Below are positions 43,074-51,814 of a DNA stretch of 64,000 nucleotides, in pieces. The stretch is from positions 4,568,443 to 4,632,442 of the forward strand of contig NZ_JAGIOE010000001.1 of assembly GCF_017876575.1 (NCBI RefSeq), read 5' to 3'. A program made the translations under genes and the position numbers. Every line of letters starts with the position of its first letter. Position 1 is the first letter of the stretch. This stretch comes from Paeniglutamicibacter psychrophenolicus (GTDB lineage: Bacteria; Actinomycetota; Actinomycetes; Actinomycetales; Micrococcaceae). The notes beneath the pieces are model-generated. The model saw only the letters and a program-made list of their open reading frames with translations. It was not told the DNA's origin and did not search any database.

Positions 43074-44261
43074 TTAGCGGAAGGCCGGGACGCCGGTGAG
43101 CTTGTTGCCCAGGATCAGCGTGTGGACCTCGTCGGTGCCCTCGTAGGTGCGCACCGATTCCAGGTTGTTGGCGTGGCGCAGCGGCGAGTAGTCAAGGGTG
43201 ATGCCGTTGCCGCCCAGGATGGTGCGGGCCTCGCGGGTGATCTTGATGGCCTCACGGCAGTTGTTCAGCTTGCCCACGGAGATCTGGTGCAGGTCAAGGG
43301 TGCCGGCGTCCTTCATGCGTCCGATGTGCAGGGCCAGCAGGTAGCCCTTGTTGATTTCCAGGGCCATGTCCACGAGCTTGAGCTGGGTCATTTGGTAGCC
43401 GGCCAGCGGCTTGTCGAATTGCAGGCGTGTCTTGGAGTAGGCCAGCGCGTCCTCGAAGGCGTCGCGGGCCGCGCCCATGGCGCCCCAGATGATGCCGTAG
43501 CGGGCCTCGTTCAGGCAGGAGAACGGGCCTTTGAGCCCGACGACGTTCGGCAGGACCGCGGTGGCCGGCAGGCGCACGTCGGTCAGTTCGATCTCGCACT
43601 GGATGGAGGCACGCATCGAGAGCTTGGGCTCGATCGGGGTGGCCTTGAAGCCGGCCGTTTCGGTGGGGACCACGAAGCCGCGGATGCCCGTCTCGGTCTG
43701 CGCCCAGATGACGGCGACCTGGGCCACGTTGGCCAGGCCGATCCAGCGCTTGGTGCCGTTGATGACCCAGTCATCGCCGTCGCGGCGGGCGAAGGTCTTC
43801 ATGGCGGAGGGGTCCGAGCCGGCGGTCGGTTCGGTCAGCCCGAAGCAGCCGATGGCCTCGCCCTTGGCCATCTTCGGCAGCCACTCGTTCTTCTGTTCCT
43901 CGGAGCCGTGCTTGTGGATCGCGCTCATGGCGAGGGAACCCTGCACCGAGACGAAGGTGCGCAGCCCGGAGTCCCCGGCTTCCAGCTCACTGCCGGCGAG
44001 GCCGTACTCGACGGCGGTGGCCCCGGCGCAGCCATAGCCTTTCAGATGCATGCCCAGCAGGCCGAGCCTGCCCATTTCCGGGACGATTTCCAGGGGGAAG
44101 ACCGCGTCGGCGTACCAAGAGGCGATGTTGGGCTTGATGGCTTCTTGGACGAAGGTGCGCACCTTGGCGCGCAGCGCCAGTTCCTCGGCGGAAAGCAGCG
44201 CATCGAAGTTGATCAGGTCGGCCGGGTCCAGTTGATGGGTTTCGTGGGTGGTGATGGTCAT
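43074..44261 (-). CDS. gcdH: Glutaryl-CoA dehydrogenase
   Basis: A 395-residue acyl-CoA dehydrogenase that oxidises and decarboxylates glutaryl-CoA to crotonyl-CoA. Family-specific blocks are YGCAGATAVEYGLAG, DSGLRTFVSVQGSLAM with the Arg that binds the glutaryl carboxylate, and GCFGLTEPTAGSDPSAM. YEGTDEVHTLILG carries the catalytic Glu (YEGTHDIHALILG in human GCDH). ATG 44261 has AAGGAG upstream. The gene lies 49 bases after gabT and 31 before the aldehyde dehydrogenase gene, which ties the set to glutarate/5-aminovalerate rather than only to GABA. Confidence 0.93.
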   Translation of the reverse strand: MTITTHETHQLDPADLINFDALLSAEELALRAKVRTFVQEAIKPNIASWYADAVFPLEIVPEMGRLGLLGMHLKGYGCAGATAVEYGLAGSELEAGDSGLRTFVSVQGSLAMSAIHKHGSEEQKNEWLPKMAKGEAIGCFGLTEPTAGSDPSAMKTFARRDGDDWVINGTKRWIGLANVAQVAVIWAQTETGIRGFVVPTETAGFKATPIEPKLSMRASIQCEIELTDVRLPATAVLPNVVGLKGPFSCLNEARYGIIWGAMGAARDAFEDALAYSKTRLQFDKPLAGYQMTQLKLVDMALEINKGYLLALHIGRMKDAGTLDLHQISVGKLNNCREAIKITREARTILGGNGITLDYSPLRHANNLESVRTYEGTDEVHTLILGNKLTGVPAFR

Positions 44262-44310
44262 GGTGTGCTCCTTGGAAAAAGTGGGTGGGGAAGCCCGGGT
44301 GCCGGGCGGG

Positions 44311-45672
44311 CTACTTGGCGGCGTCGGCGATGGCCTGGGCAAGGACGATCAGGCCGTCGCGCAGCAGCTCCTCGCCGATGACCAGCGGGGGCAGCAGGCG
44401 CACGACGTTGCCGTGGGTGCCGCAGGTCAGGGTCAGCACGCCGGCCGCGTGGCAGGCCGCGGAGATTTCCTTGGCCAAATCCGCGCGCGGTGCCAGGGTC
44501 CCGGCATCGGCGAGTTCGATGGCGAGCATGGCGCCGCGGCCGCGGATCTCGGCAACCACGTTGGTCGAGGTGAGCAGCGGCTCGAGGATTTCGCGGGCGA
44601 CTTCCTCGATGCGCTTCGCGTTTTGCATCAGCGTCCCGTCCTCGAACTGCTCGAAGACGGCCAGTGCGGCCTCGCAGGCCAGCGGGTTGCCGGCGTAGGT
44701 GCCGCCCAGCCCGCCGGCGTGTGGCGCGTTCATCAGCTCTGCGCGTCCGGTGACCGCGGAGAGCGGGACGCCGTTGGCCAGTGCCTTGGCGGTGAGGATC
44801 AGGTCCCCGGCGACGCCCTCGTGCTCGGAAGCGAAGAGGGTTCCGGTGCGGCCCATGCCGGCTTGGATCTCGTCGATGACCAGCACGATGCCGTACTTGT
44901 CGGCGAGTTTGCGCAGGCCGGGGATGAAGCCGGCGGCCGGGACGATGAAGCCGCCCTCGCCCTGGATCGGCTCGATGACCATGGCGGCGAACGTGTCCGC
45001 GCCGTGCTCCAGGATGGTGGCTTCGACCGATTCCAGCGCGGCCTCGGCTCCGGCGGCCAGGCCCTGCGCGGGACGCAGCGGGTTTGCGGAGGCCGCGCGG
45101 ATGATCTCTGCCGGCAGCGGACCGAAGTTCAGTTTGTACGGGTTGACCTTGGCGGTCATGGCCATGGTGAGCAGCGAGCGGCCGTGGTAGGCCTCGTCGA
45201 AGACCAGGACGTTGGCCCGGCCGGTGGCGGCGCGGGCGATCTTGATGGCGTTTTCCACTGCCTCGGCGCCGGTGGAAAACAGGCCGGTTCGCTTCTCGAA
45301 GTCGCCCGGGGTGTTCTCGTTGAGCCATTTGCAGACCTGGGTGAAGGATTCGTATTCGGTGACCATGAAGCAGGTGTGGGTGAAGGCCTCGAGCTGCGCG
45401 GCGACGCGCTGCGCCACGCGCTTGTTGCTGGCGCCCAGCGATGTCACCGCGATGCCGGAGGCGAAGTCGATGAGCCGGTTGCCGTCGACGTCCTCGATGA
45501 TGCCGCCGTCCGCGCGGGTCACGAAGACCGGCAGGGCGATCCCGAAGCCGTTGGTGACCTGGGCCGTGCGTTCAGCGTGCAAAGCGGCCGAACGCGGGCC
45601 GGGGATGGCGGTGGCGAGGTGGCGGGACTGGGCAATGGTGGCGGCATCGACGGCCGGGAGCGTTTCGGTCAT
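44311..45672 (-). CDS. gabT: 4-aminobutyrate/5-aminovalerate aminotransferase
   Basis: A 453-residue class III, PLP-dependent omega-aminotransferase. Blocks: FSTGAEAVENAIKIARAATGR, VFDEAYHGRSLLTMAMT, VIDEIQAGMGRTG (PLP-binding Asp and Gln) and LTAKALANGVPLSAVTG with the Schiff-base Lys. GabT enzymes also accept 5-aminovalerate. ATG 45672 was chosen (GGAG four bases upstream) over ATG 45708. It is the first gene of the operon with gcdH and lies divergent from a PucR regulator, a layout known for GABA genes in corynebacteria. Confidence 0.92.
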   Translation of the reverse strand: MTETLPAVDAATIAQSRHLATAIPGPRSAALHAERTAQVTNGFGIALPVFVTRADGGIIEDVDGNRLIDFASGIAVTSLGASNKRVAQRVAAQLEAFTHTCFMVTEYESFTQVCKWLNENTPGDFEKRTGLFSTGAEAVENAIKIARAATGRANVLVFDEAYHGRSLLTMAMTAKVNPYKLNFGPLPAEIIRAASANPLRPAQGLAAGAEAALESVEATILEHGADTFAAMVIEPIQGEGGFIVPAAGFIPGLRKLADKYGIVLVIDEIQAGMGRTGTLFASEHEGVAGDLILTAKALANGVPLSAVTGRAELMNAPHAGGLGGTYAGNPLACEAALAVFEQFEDGTLMQNAKRIEEVAREILEPLLTSTNVVAEIRGRGAMLAIELADAGTLAPRADLAKEISAACHAAGVLTLTCGTHGNVVRLLPPLVIGEELLRDGLIVLAQAIADAAK

Positions 45673-45754
45673 GCGCTCCACGTTATGCCAGGGCGTGACA
45701 CGCGTCATTAGATGATTTGCCCAAGGAGCCCGTCCGTGTTGGATAATTCAACCC

Positions 45755-47308
45755 ATGATTTCCTTGTTGCAGATGGGTGCCGAGCTCGGGCCCGAGCTGG
45801 TGCCCGCCCCGGGCGCACAATTCAGTGCCAAACCGGTGACCGGCGTGCACGTCTCCGAGCTGGAGGATCCGACCCCGTACCTCGAGGGCGGGGAGCTGCT
45901 GCTGACCACCGGCATGCCCTTTGCCAAATCCGCCGCGCTCTCCGCCGCCTACATGGCGCGCCTGGGCGAAAGGGAGGTCCGCGCCGTGGGTCTGGGCCTG
46001 GGTCCGTGGCTCACCGCGGTGCCGGGGCATGTGCTGGTGGCAAGCCAGGCCGCGGGCATCGAGCTGGCGATCGTGCCCGACGGGGTGCCGTTCCAGCACG
46101 TCTCACGCGCCTATTGGCGCTTGTCCGCCCGGGACGACACCGCCAACCTGATGGATTCGCTGGGCACGCAGACCGCGCTGGCACGGGCGGCGATGCGCCC
46201 GGATGCCACCAATGCCGTGGTGCGCGGGCTGGCCCAGGCGCTGGGCGGTTGGGCCGCCTACCTTCCTGCCGATGCCGGAACCGAGACCGTGTGGCCGGCC
46301 TCGGCCGGTTCGCTGGTGGGGCACCTGCGCGCCGAATCGATCCGCTTCACCAAGGCCGGGGTGCCCTCGGCCGCCACCTTCGAGGTGCAGGGCCAGCCGG
46401 TGGTGCTCTATCCGATCCTGCTGGGCACCCGCATCCACGGGTTTCTGTGCATCGGCTCCGGGCGCATGCTGACCCGCGCCGACCGGCAAGTCATCATGAC
46501 GGTCTCCACGTTGCTGGCCCTGCGCGCGCGGCAGCGCGAGGTCGTGGTCGGCACGACCAACGCGCTGGGAGCGGCGACCACCAAGCTGTTGCTGCACGGG
46601 CAGACCGAGGCCGCGCACATGGTTGCCGAGGATGTGGGCCTGGCAGAACTGCCCAACCGGGTCCGGCTGCTCGGGGTCAGGCTCTCCGACGGGGACGATC
46701 CGGGGCTGGCGGCGCGGGCCGCCGCGAAGCTGGTGGCCGATCCGGGGTTGCCGGATCTGGTCGCCGCGGTGGACGCCTGCACGCTGCGGCACGTGCAGGA
46801 CGAGGTCCTCTACCTGGTGCTCCCGGCCTCCGGGATCGGCAACAGGCCGGCGGACAGGGGCGGGCAGTCCCTGGAGCAAGATGCGCTGCTGGGGATTGCC
46901 GGGGCCGCCGAGCCGGAGGCCTTTGGCTCGCTGGCCGCGGCACTGGGCGACCCGGTGTCCCTGGGCGAGATCCCGGGGAATCTTGCTGTGTTGCGCCGGG
47001 CTGTGCTGCAGGCCCCGGCCGGGCACCTGGTGGCGGTGGACGCCAGCGAGGACACCAAGGCGTCGGTCTGGGTGCAACTGCTGGAGGAGTATCCGCGCGC
47101 CGACCTGCTGGCCACCGTCCGCGCCTACCTCGGGGCCCGCGGCACGTGGGAAGATGCGGCGCGGGCCCTGGGCATCCACCGGAATTCGCTGCGCCACCGG
47201 ATCTCGGTGGCCTCCGGCCTCCTGGGCGTGGACCTGGATGACCCGGATGTCGCCGCGCACCTGTGGCTGGCTTTGCGCCGCGAGGAATCCGGCGTGGGGA
47301 AGCGCTAG
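45755..47308 (+). CDS. PucR-family transcriptional activator
   Basis: A 517-residue regulator. The N-terminal PucR domain (about 5-125; VTGVHVSELEDPTPYLEGGELLLTTG in part) is followed by a GGDEF-like central part. The C-terminal HTH_30 (about 450-515) reads LLATVRAYLGARGTWEDAARALGIHRNSLRHRI. It is divergent from gabT across 82 bases. The PucR-type GabR of Corynebacterium activates gabTDP, so control of the neighbouring operon by an amino acid or semialdehyde is the natural inference. GATAAT lies about 12 bases ahead of the ATG. Confidence 0.9.
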   Translation: MISLLQMGAELGPELVPAPGAQFSAKPVTGVHVSELEDPTPYLEGGELLLTTGMPFAKSAALSAAYMARLGEREVRAVGLGLGPWLTAVPGHVLVASQAAGIELAIVPDGVPFQHVSRAYWRLSARDDTANLMDSLGTQTALARAAMRPDATNAVVRGLAQALGGWAAYLPADAGTETVWPASAGSLVGHLRAESIRFTKAGVPSAATFEVQGQPVVLYPILLGTRIHGFLCIGSGRMLTRADRQVIMTVSTLLALRARQREVVVGTTNALGAATTKLLLHGQTEAAHMVAEDVGLAELPNRVRLLGVRLSDGDDPGLAARAAAKLVADPGLPDLVAAVDACTLRHVQDEVLYLVLPASGIGNRPADRGGQSLEQDALLGIAGAAEPEAFGSLAAALGDPVSLGEIPGNLAVLRRAVLQAPAGHLVAVDASEDTKASVWVQLLEEYPRADLLATVRAYLGARGTWEDAARALGIHRNSLRHRISVASGLLGVDLDDPDVAAHLWLALRREESGVGKR

Positions 47309-47634
47309 CGCTTTTCCGGACGGAGATTGGGAGCAACAGTCAGCTCCGCATTTTTGCGCCCGCTAAAAGTCCTCCAAGGACGAGGCCCCCGCCCCGCCGG
47401 CATCATCGTTTCGTCGGCGGACCCCAGCCCTCCGGCTGGTTGGCGGTCCTCATGGCGGATCGGGGACGCGATCTCTCAGTTCTCAGCCTTGATGACGCAG
47501 GGTCCCAAACCCGCTTCAGCCCACTGTTTCACGAATCCAAGCCGGGGTTCACTCTGCCAGTCATGAATTTCTTGGTTGCCAATTTTTCCTGATGATACGT
47601 AGAGATACTCCGTATATGCTCGTATCATTCAGGC
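47309..47634. other. 326-base gap with the promoter of the Xre/RES pair
   Basis: The open frame seen across much of it (47263-47592) has no ribosome site and a non-protein-like composition, so no gene is called. The last 45 bases are AT-rich and hold an inverted repeat and the promoter of the toxin-antitoxin pair. Confidence 0.55.
47592..47628. promoter_or_regulatory. Probable autoregulatory operator of the Xre/RES operon
   Basis: ATGATACG (47592-47599) and CGTATCAT (47621-47628) are perfect 8-bp inverted copies, 21 bases apart, ending seven bases before the antitoxin ATG at 47635. Antitoxins of this class normally bind palindromes at their own promoter. Confidence 0.65.
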
Positions 47635-48231
47635 ATGAGCTACATGGCTTTCGACTACGAGGCGGGACTGGACCAGGCGTTGCGTCGGCGAGGTGGCCCG
47701 ATGAGTGCACAGGATTTCATCACCGTCGTGGAAGAGGTCACCAACATTTCAGCCGAGCCCCTGACAGCCGGTGAAGTTGATTTCTTGATGAAGCACACGG
47801 ACCTGACCGAGGCCGATCTCAGCCCTCACGGACGTGCAAAGACGCATCTCCGCGTCCTGGCCGAACGGTCCAGATCGAGGGCCTTGCTTGATGAAGCGTC
47901 CCTGAGCACCGCTGAGGTGGCAGCCTTGCTGGGTCGCGATCCCGCCAACATTCGCCGTTCGCGACTCGAAGGCGACCTGTATTCACCCGGAGTCGGAGTT
48001 CCCGGACAAAGCCTGCGCTTTCCGAAATGGCAGTTCGTCGACAACACCTATGTGCGGGGGCTCCGAAAGATTATTCCCGCTTTCCCCGACCAGTTCCATC
48101 CACTGTCCATTGAACGGTTCATGACAGAGCCCAACGATGAATTGCACAGCATGAGCCCAGTTCAATGGCTTGTCTCAGGCGGCGATCCGGATGCCGTAGC
48201 CAAGCTTGCTGACGAGCTCGGGTACGAATGA
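47635..48231 (+). CDS. Xre/MbcA/ParS-type antitoxin
   Basis: A 198-residue antitoxin-like protein. The middle has a helix-turn-helix (LSTAEVAALLGRDPANIRRSRLEG). The C-terminus fits the toxin-binding domain (FMTEPNDELHSMSPVQWLVSG then DPDAVAKLADELG). An extra N-terminal segment of about 80 residues (ending LLDEAS) makes it longer than the usual 120-150. The stop overlaps the RES gene start by four bases. It should bind DNA at the upstream palindrome and cover the toxin active site. Confidence 0.78.
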   Translation: MSYMAFDYEAGLDQALRRRGGPMSAQDFITVVEEVTNISAEPLTAGEVDFLMKHTDLTEADLSPHGRAKTHLRVLAERSRSRALLDEASLSTAEVAALLGRDPANIRRSRLEGDLYSPGVGVPGQSLRFPKWQFVDNTYVRGLRKIIPAFPDQFHPLSIERFMTEPNDELHSMSPVQWLVSGGDPDAVAKLADELGYE

Positions 48232-48863
48232 GGCCCAAGAACCCGCGCAAGCCCACAGCACCACTCACCATCGAACCTGATCACGTCATGACATTCGAGG
48301 GTCCGCTCTGGCGCATTCACACGACGTCAGGCTCGCATCCCTCAGCCTGGAACGAGATGCACAGATTCGGGCCGATCTCGCGATTCCGATGGGACCCGCA
48401 TCCACCCCCAACCCGAGTCCACCTTGACGTGGCGATCTCCTATGCGGCTCCGGGATACACCACGGCCTTCGCAGAGGTTTTTCAAGACGACAAGGCAATC
48501 GTGCTATCAGCTGGACAGGCGCTGTCGGGCTGGGAGACGGCCCGACAGTTGACCCTGTTGGACTTGGTCGAGAGCGACTGGGCAATCCATCAGGGCGCAT
48601 CGGCATCCCTCCCTCAAGCCACCAAGGACATCTGCCGCAATTGGTCGAACGCGATCTGGAAAGAACTCAGCGAAAGTTCAGCCATCCCCGTTGACGGACT
48701 CTACGTCCCCTCCACAAAAATTGGGGATCCCATGGTGGTGTTGTTTCCTCGTGCAGCAGATGCCTTCCCTCCCGCGCCGGCATTCTCACGCGCGTTGAAC
48801 CACGCCGATGTGGCAACCATGGCCGCTACCGCCGCGAACAGACTCCGCTGGCATATCCGCTGA
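48228..48863 (+). CDS. RES-domain toxin (NAD+ phosphorylase/ART-like)
   Basis: A 211-residue RES-domain protein. RES toxins (MbcT, ParT, Res) break down NAD+ or transfer ADP-ribose. Visible signature parts are GPLWRIHTTSG (first Arg), HRFGPISRFRWDP, AISYAAPGYTTAFAEVFQD with the Glu, and later SNAIWKEL with the Ser region. The four-base overlap with the antitoxin gene gives the usual antitoxin-toxin order. GC content is slightly lower than in flanking genes, consistent with a mobile small operon. Confidence 0.82.
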   Translation: MRPKNPRKPTAPLTIEPDHVMTFEGPLWRIHTTSGSHPSAWNEMHRFGPISRFRWDPHPPPTRVHLDVAISYAAPGYTTAFAEVFQDDKAIVLSAGQALSGWETARQLTLLDLVESDWAIHQGASASLPQATKDICRNWSNAIWKELSESSAIPVDGLYVPSTKIGDPMVVLFPRAADAFPPAPAFSRALNHADVATMAATAANRLRWHIR

Positions 48864-48957
48864 CCGGAATGCGCAAGCGCGCCGACATGGCCACTGAGGA
48901 GCCTGCGGATAGCCGTCGAAAACCACCACCATTGGTTCCGCACTCATGCGGAGGCAT

Positions 48958-50157
48958 TCAGCCGGCCAGTTGTCCCTCGCGTGTGCCCGGCCGGCGGCGC
49001 TCCGCCGGACCGGCGAGCCATGCGCGGACCGCCTCGGTGTGTTCGCCCAGCTGCGGCGGGGCCAGGGTGGGTGCATCAAGCTCCGGGGTCCAGGTGATCG
49101 GATGGCGCACCTGCTTGCCGACCGTCAGGCCCTCGGCGTTCTGCACCTCGATGACCGGGTCCAGTCCCAGGGACTGCGCGTAGGCCAGGCCCTCGTCGAT
49201 GCCCGCGACCTTTCCGGCCGGCACCCCGATGCCGGTGAAGCGGGACTGCCAGTTCGCGCCGGTGTCGGCACCCAGCGCGTCCTCGAGCAGCGGGATGAGC
49301 ACCTCGCGGTTCGACACGCGGGCCGAATTGGTCCCGAAGCGCGCATCGGAGGCAAGCTCCGGAGCCCCGATCTCGGTGCAGAGCCTGGCGAACTGGCCGT
49401 CGTTGCCGCAAGCCACGGCGACCGAGCCGTCGGCGCACCCCAGCAACTGGTAGGGAACGATCGAGGGGTGCTCGTTGCCCATGCGGGTGGCGACCTTGCC
49501 CGCCCCCAGGTAGGCCTGGCCCTGGTTGGCCAGGGCTCCTTGCAGGCTGGAGAGCAGGTTGACCTCCACGTGCGCGCCGTGCCCGGAGGAGTTTCGGGCA
49601 CTCAGCGCCGCGAGGACCCCGATGCTTGCGTCCTTGGCGGTTAGCACGTCCACCAGCGCGACCCCTGCCTTCATCGGGTCTGCATTGGCCTCACCGGTGA
49701 TCGACATGAGCCCGCCCAGGGCCTGGACGATGAAGTCGTAGCCGGGCAGGTGGGCTCCCCCGGTGGAGCCGAAGCCGGAGATCGAGGCGTAGACCAGCCC
49801 GGGGTTCTGCGCCGAAAGTTCCGGATATCCCAGGCCGAGCTTGTCCATGCCGCCGGGCTTGAAGTTTTCAACCAGCACGTCGGCGCGCAGCGCCAGCCCC
49901 CTGGCCACGTCCCTGTCGGCGGGGTCGGCGAGGTCCAGGGTGACCGATTGCTTGTTGCGGTTCACCGATTCGAAGTAGGTCGAGCCGGTGGCGGAGAAGG
50001 GCGGACCCCAGCTGCGGGTGTCATCCCCGGTGCCGGGGCGCTCGACCTTGATGACGGTGGCCCCGAGGTCGGCCAGCGTCATGGTGCACAGCGGGCCGGC
50101 CAGGACCCGGGAGAAGTCGGCGACGATGATTCCCTCAAGGGGGCGGATCTTGCTCAT
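48958..50157 (-). CDS. Class III (CaiB/BaiF) CoA-transferase
   Basis: A 399-residue family III CoA-transferase. The start reads PLEGIIVADFSRVLAGPLCTM, then LGATVIKVERPGTGDDTR, SVTLDLADPADRDVARGL and VLVENFKPGGMDKLGLGY with the catalytic Asp expected in the SGFGSTG-GYDFIVQAL region. The gene overlaps the permease stop by four bases (ATGA). Substrate is uncertain. Human SUGCT (succinyl-CoA:glutarate CoA-transferase) belongs to this family, and the gcdH operon lies 5 kb away, so glutarate is a reasonable guess, not shown. Confidence 0.85.
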   Translation of the reverse strand: MSKIRPLEGIIVADFSRVLAGPLCTMTLADLGATVIKVERPGTGDDTRSWGPPFSATGSTYFESVNRNKQSVTLDLADPADRDVARGLALRADVLVENFKPGGMDKLGLGYPELSAQNPGLVYASISGFGSTGGAHLPGYDFIVQALGGLMSITGEANADPMKAGVALVDVLTAKDASIGVLAALSARNSSGHGAHVEVNLLSSLQGALANQGQAYLGAGKVATRMGNEHPSIVPYQLLGCADGSVAVACGNDGQFARLCTEIGAPELASDARFGTNSARVSNREVLIPLLEDALGADTGANWQSRFTGIGVPAGKVAGIDEGLAYAQSLGLDPVIEVQNAEGLTVGKQVRHPITWTPELDAPTLAPPQLGEHTEAVRAWLAGPAERRRPGTREGQLAG

Positions 50158-51677
50158 GCGCGTTCGGATTCCTTCACGTTGTTTTCGGTGGGCGCGACCT
50201 GCGGGACCTGCCCGAATACTGCCCCGGCCTTGGCGGCCTTGCGCATCGCCAGGCGGGCCAGCAGTTCGTCCTCGGCGTTGATGCCCGGTTCGATGCCGCG
50301 CGGCACCCGCACCAGGAAGGCGAAGCCCATGGCCCACCAGGCCCCGAAGAGCAGCCACGGCTGGATGCCGATCGCGGCGGGCATGCCCGGCAGGTAGAGG
50401 CTGATCAGTGCCGCACAGAAGATCACCGAGGTGACGCCGATGGCCTTGCCGAAGTTGCCCTTCCCGCCGATGCGCAGCGGGCGCTCCATCATCGGTTCGC
50501 GCTTGCGCAGGATCACGAAGGCGACACCGACCAGCAGGTAGGCGATCACGATCGAGGGCGATCCGGAGTCAACGAGCCAGCCGAGCATGGCCGAGCCGAA
50601 GAACGGGGCCAGCACCGAGAGCCCGCCAATGAACAGCAGCGCGTTGACCGGGGTGTGGTACTTCGGGTGCAGCTTGGCGAACCAGGCCGGCAGCATGCCG
50701 GAGGCGGCCATCGCGTAGAGCAGCCGGGAAGCACCCATGAGCAACGAGTTCCAGGAGGTCAGGATGCCGGCGATGCCGCCGGCGATCAGCACCTTGGCCA
50801 TCATGGCCGAACCGAACAGCGCGCCCATCGCATCGGCGGTGGCCAAATCCGAGTTCGCCAGGGCCGCCGGGCCCATGCCCGAGGAAGTCGCCATGATGAC
50901 CATGACGTACCAGGCGGTGGCGATGAGCACGGCAATGACCACGTACTTTCCGATGCGCCGCGGTTCGATGTCGCATTCCTCGGCGGACTGCGGGATCACG
51001 TCGAAGCCCACGAACATGAACGGGACGATGATCATCACGCCGAAAAACCCGGCGACGCCGTTGTTGAAGAACGGTTCCATGGTGGCCGTGGATCCGCCGG
51101 TGAAGGACCCGAAGAGCAGGACGGCGCCGATGGCGAAGAGGAAGAGCACCACGAAGGTCTGCACCACGCCGGCGGTCTTGATGCCGCGGATGTTGATGGC
51201 CGTGATGACCACCCCGCCCAGGACGCCGACCAGCGCCCAGGTCAGGTAGACCTCGGATCCGGCGATGTCCCAGAGGTGGACCTTGTTCAGGTCGGGGAAG
51301 AGGTACAGCGCGGTCTTGGGCAGGGCGACCGCCTCGAAGGCGACGATGGTGATGTACCCACCCACGATGGCCCAGGATCCGGCGAACGACCAGCGGGCGC
51401 CCATGGCCCTCAGCAGGTAGTTGTGCTCGCCGCCGGCCCGCGGCATCGCGGCCACCAGTTCGGCGTAGGTCAGCCCGACCACGGCCATGATGCCTCCGCC
51501 AACGACCATGGCCAGGGATGCACCCAGCGGGCCGGCGGTGGTGATCCAGTCGCCGGTGAGCACCACCCAGCCGAAGCCGATCATGGCACCGACTCCAATG
51601 GCGAGGGTGTCCCATCGGCCCAGGACCTTCTTGAGTGCGGGTGCTGCGGTGCTGCCTTGCGTGGGGGTGCTGGTCAT
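50154..51677 (-). CDS. APC-family amino acid/organic-acid permease (507 aa)
   Basis: A 12-helix APC transporter. KVLGRWDTLAIGVGAMIGFGWV at the first helix, then YAELVAAMPRAGGEHNYLLRAMG, GFDVIPQSAEECDIEPRRIGK, and WNSLLMGASRLLYAMAASGMLP match the amino acid-polyamine-organocation family. ATG 51677 has AAGGA upstream. It is co-transcribed with the CoA-transferase gene, so the pair may import and activate the same acid, for example an amino acid degraded to a dicarboxylate. Confidence 0.88.
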   Translation of the reverse strand: MTSTPTQGSTAAPALKKVLGRWDTLAIGVGAMIGFGWVVLTGDWITTAGPLGASLAMVVGGGIMAVVGLTYAELVAAMPRAGGEHNYLLRAMGARWSFAGSWAIVGGYITIVAFEAVALPKTALYLFPDLNKVHLWDIAGSEVYLTWALVGVLGGVVITAINIRGIKTAGVVQTFVVLFLFAIGAVLLFGSFTGGSTATMEPFFNNGVAGFFGVMIIVPFMFVGFDVIPQSAEECDIEPRRIGKYVVIAVLIATAWYVMVIMATSSGMGPAALANSDLATADAMGALFGSAMMAKVLIAGGIAGILTSWNSLLMGASRLLYAMAASGMLPAWFAKLHPKYHTPVNALLFIGGLSVLAPFFGSAMLGWLVDSGSPSIVIAYLLVGVAFVILRKREPMMERPLRIGGKGNFGKAIGVTSVIFCAALISLYLPGMPAAIGIQPWLLFGAWWAMGFAFLVRVPRGIEPGINAEDELLARLAMRKAAKAGAVFGQVPQVAPTENNVKESERA

Positions 51678-51814
51678 CGCGGTTCCTTCCGTGGGTACGA
51701 CGCAGCTCACATTACGCAAGCGGCGTGACGGAAGTCTCGGACGCATCATCCAAAGCCCGGGTCAATTCATCCGAAACGACCGGTCTTTGCCCACGTCAAC
51801 CCGTGATCACACTT

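Noticed and set aside
40562-45672. Reading the gabT cluster as a plain GABA shunt
   Set aside because: gcdH within the operon, with its carboxylate-binding Arg and catalytic Glu context, is not needed for GABA; the C5 route explains it better, though GABA use is not excluded.
47263-47592. 109-codon open frame after the PucR gene
   Set aside because: Starts inside the PucR gene, no ribosome site, Arg/Pro/Ser-rich composition, no family resemblance.
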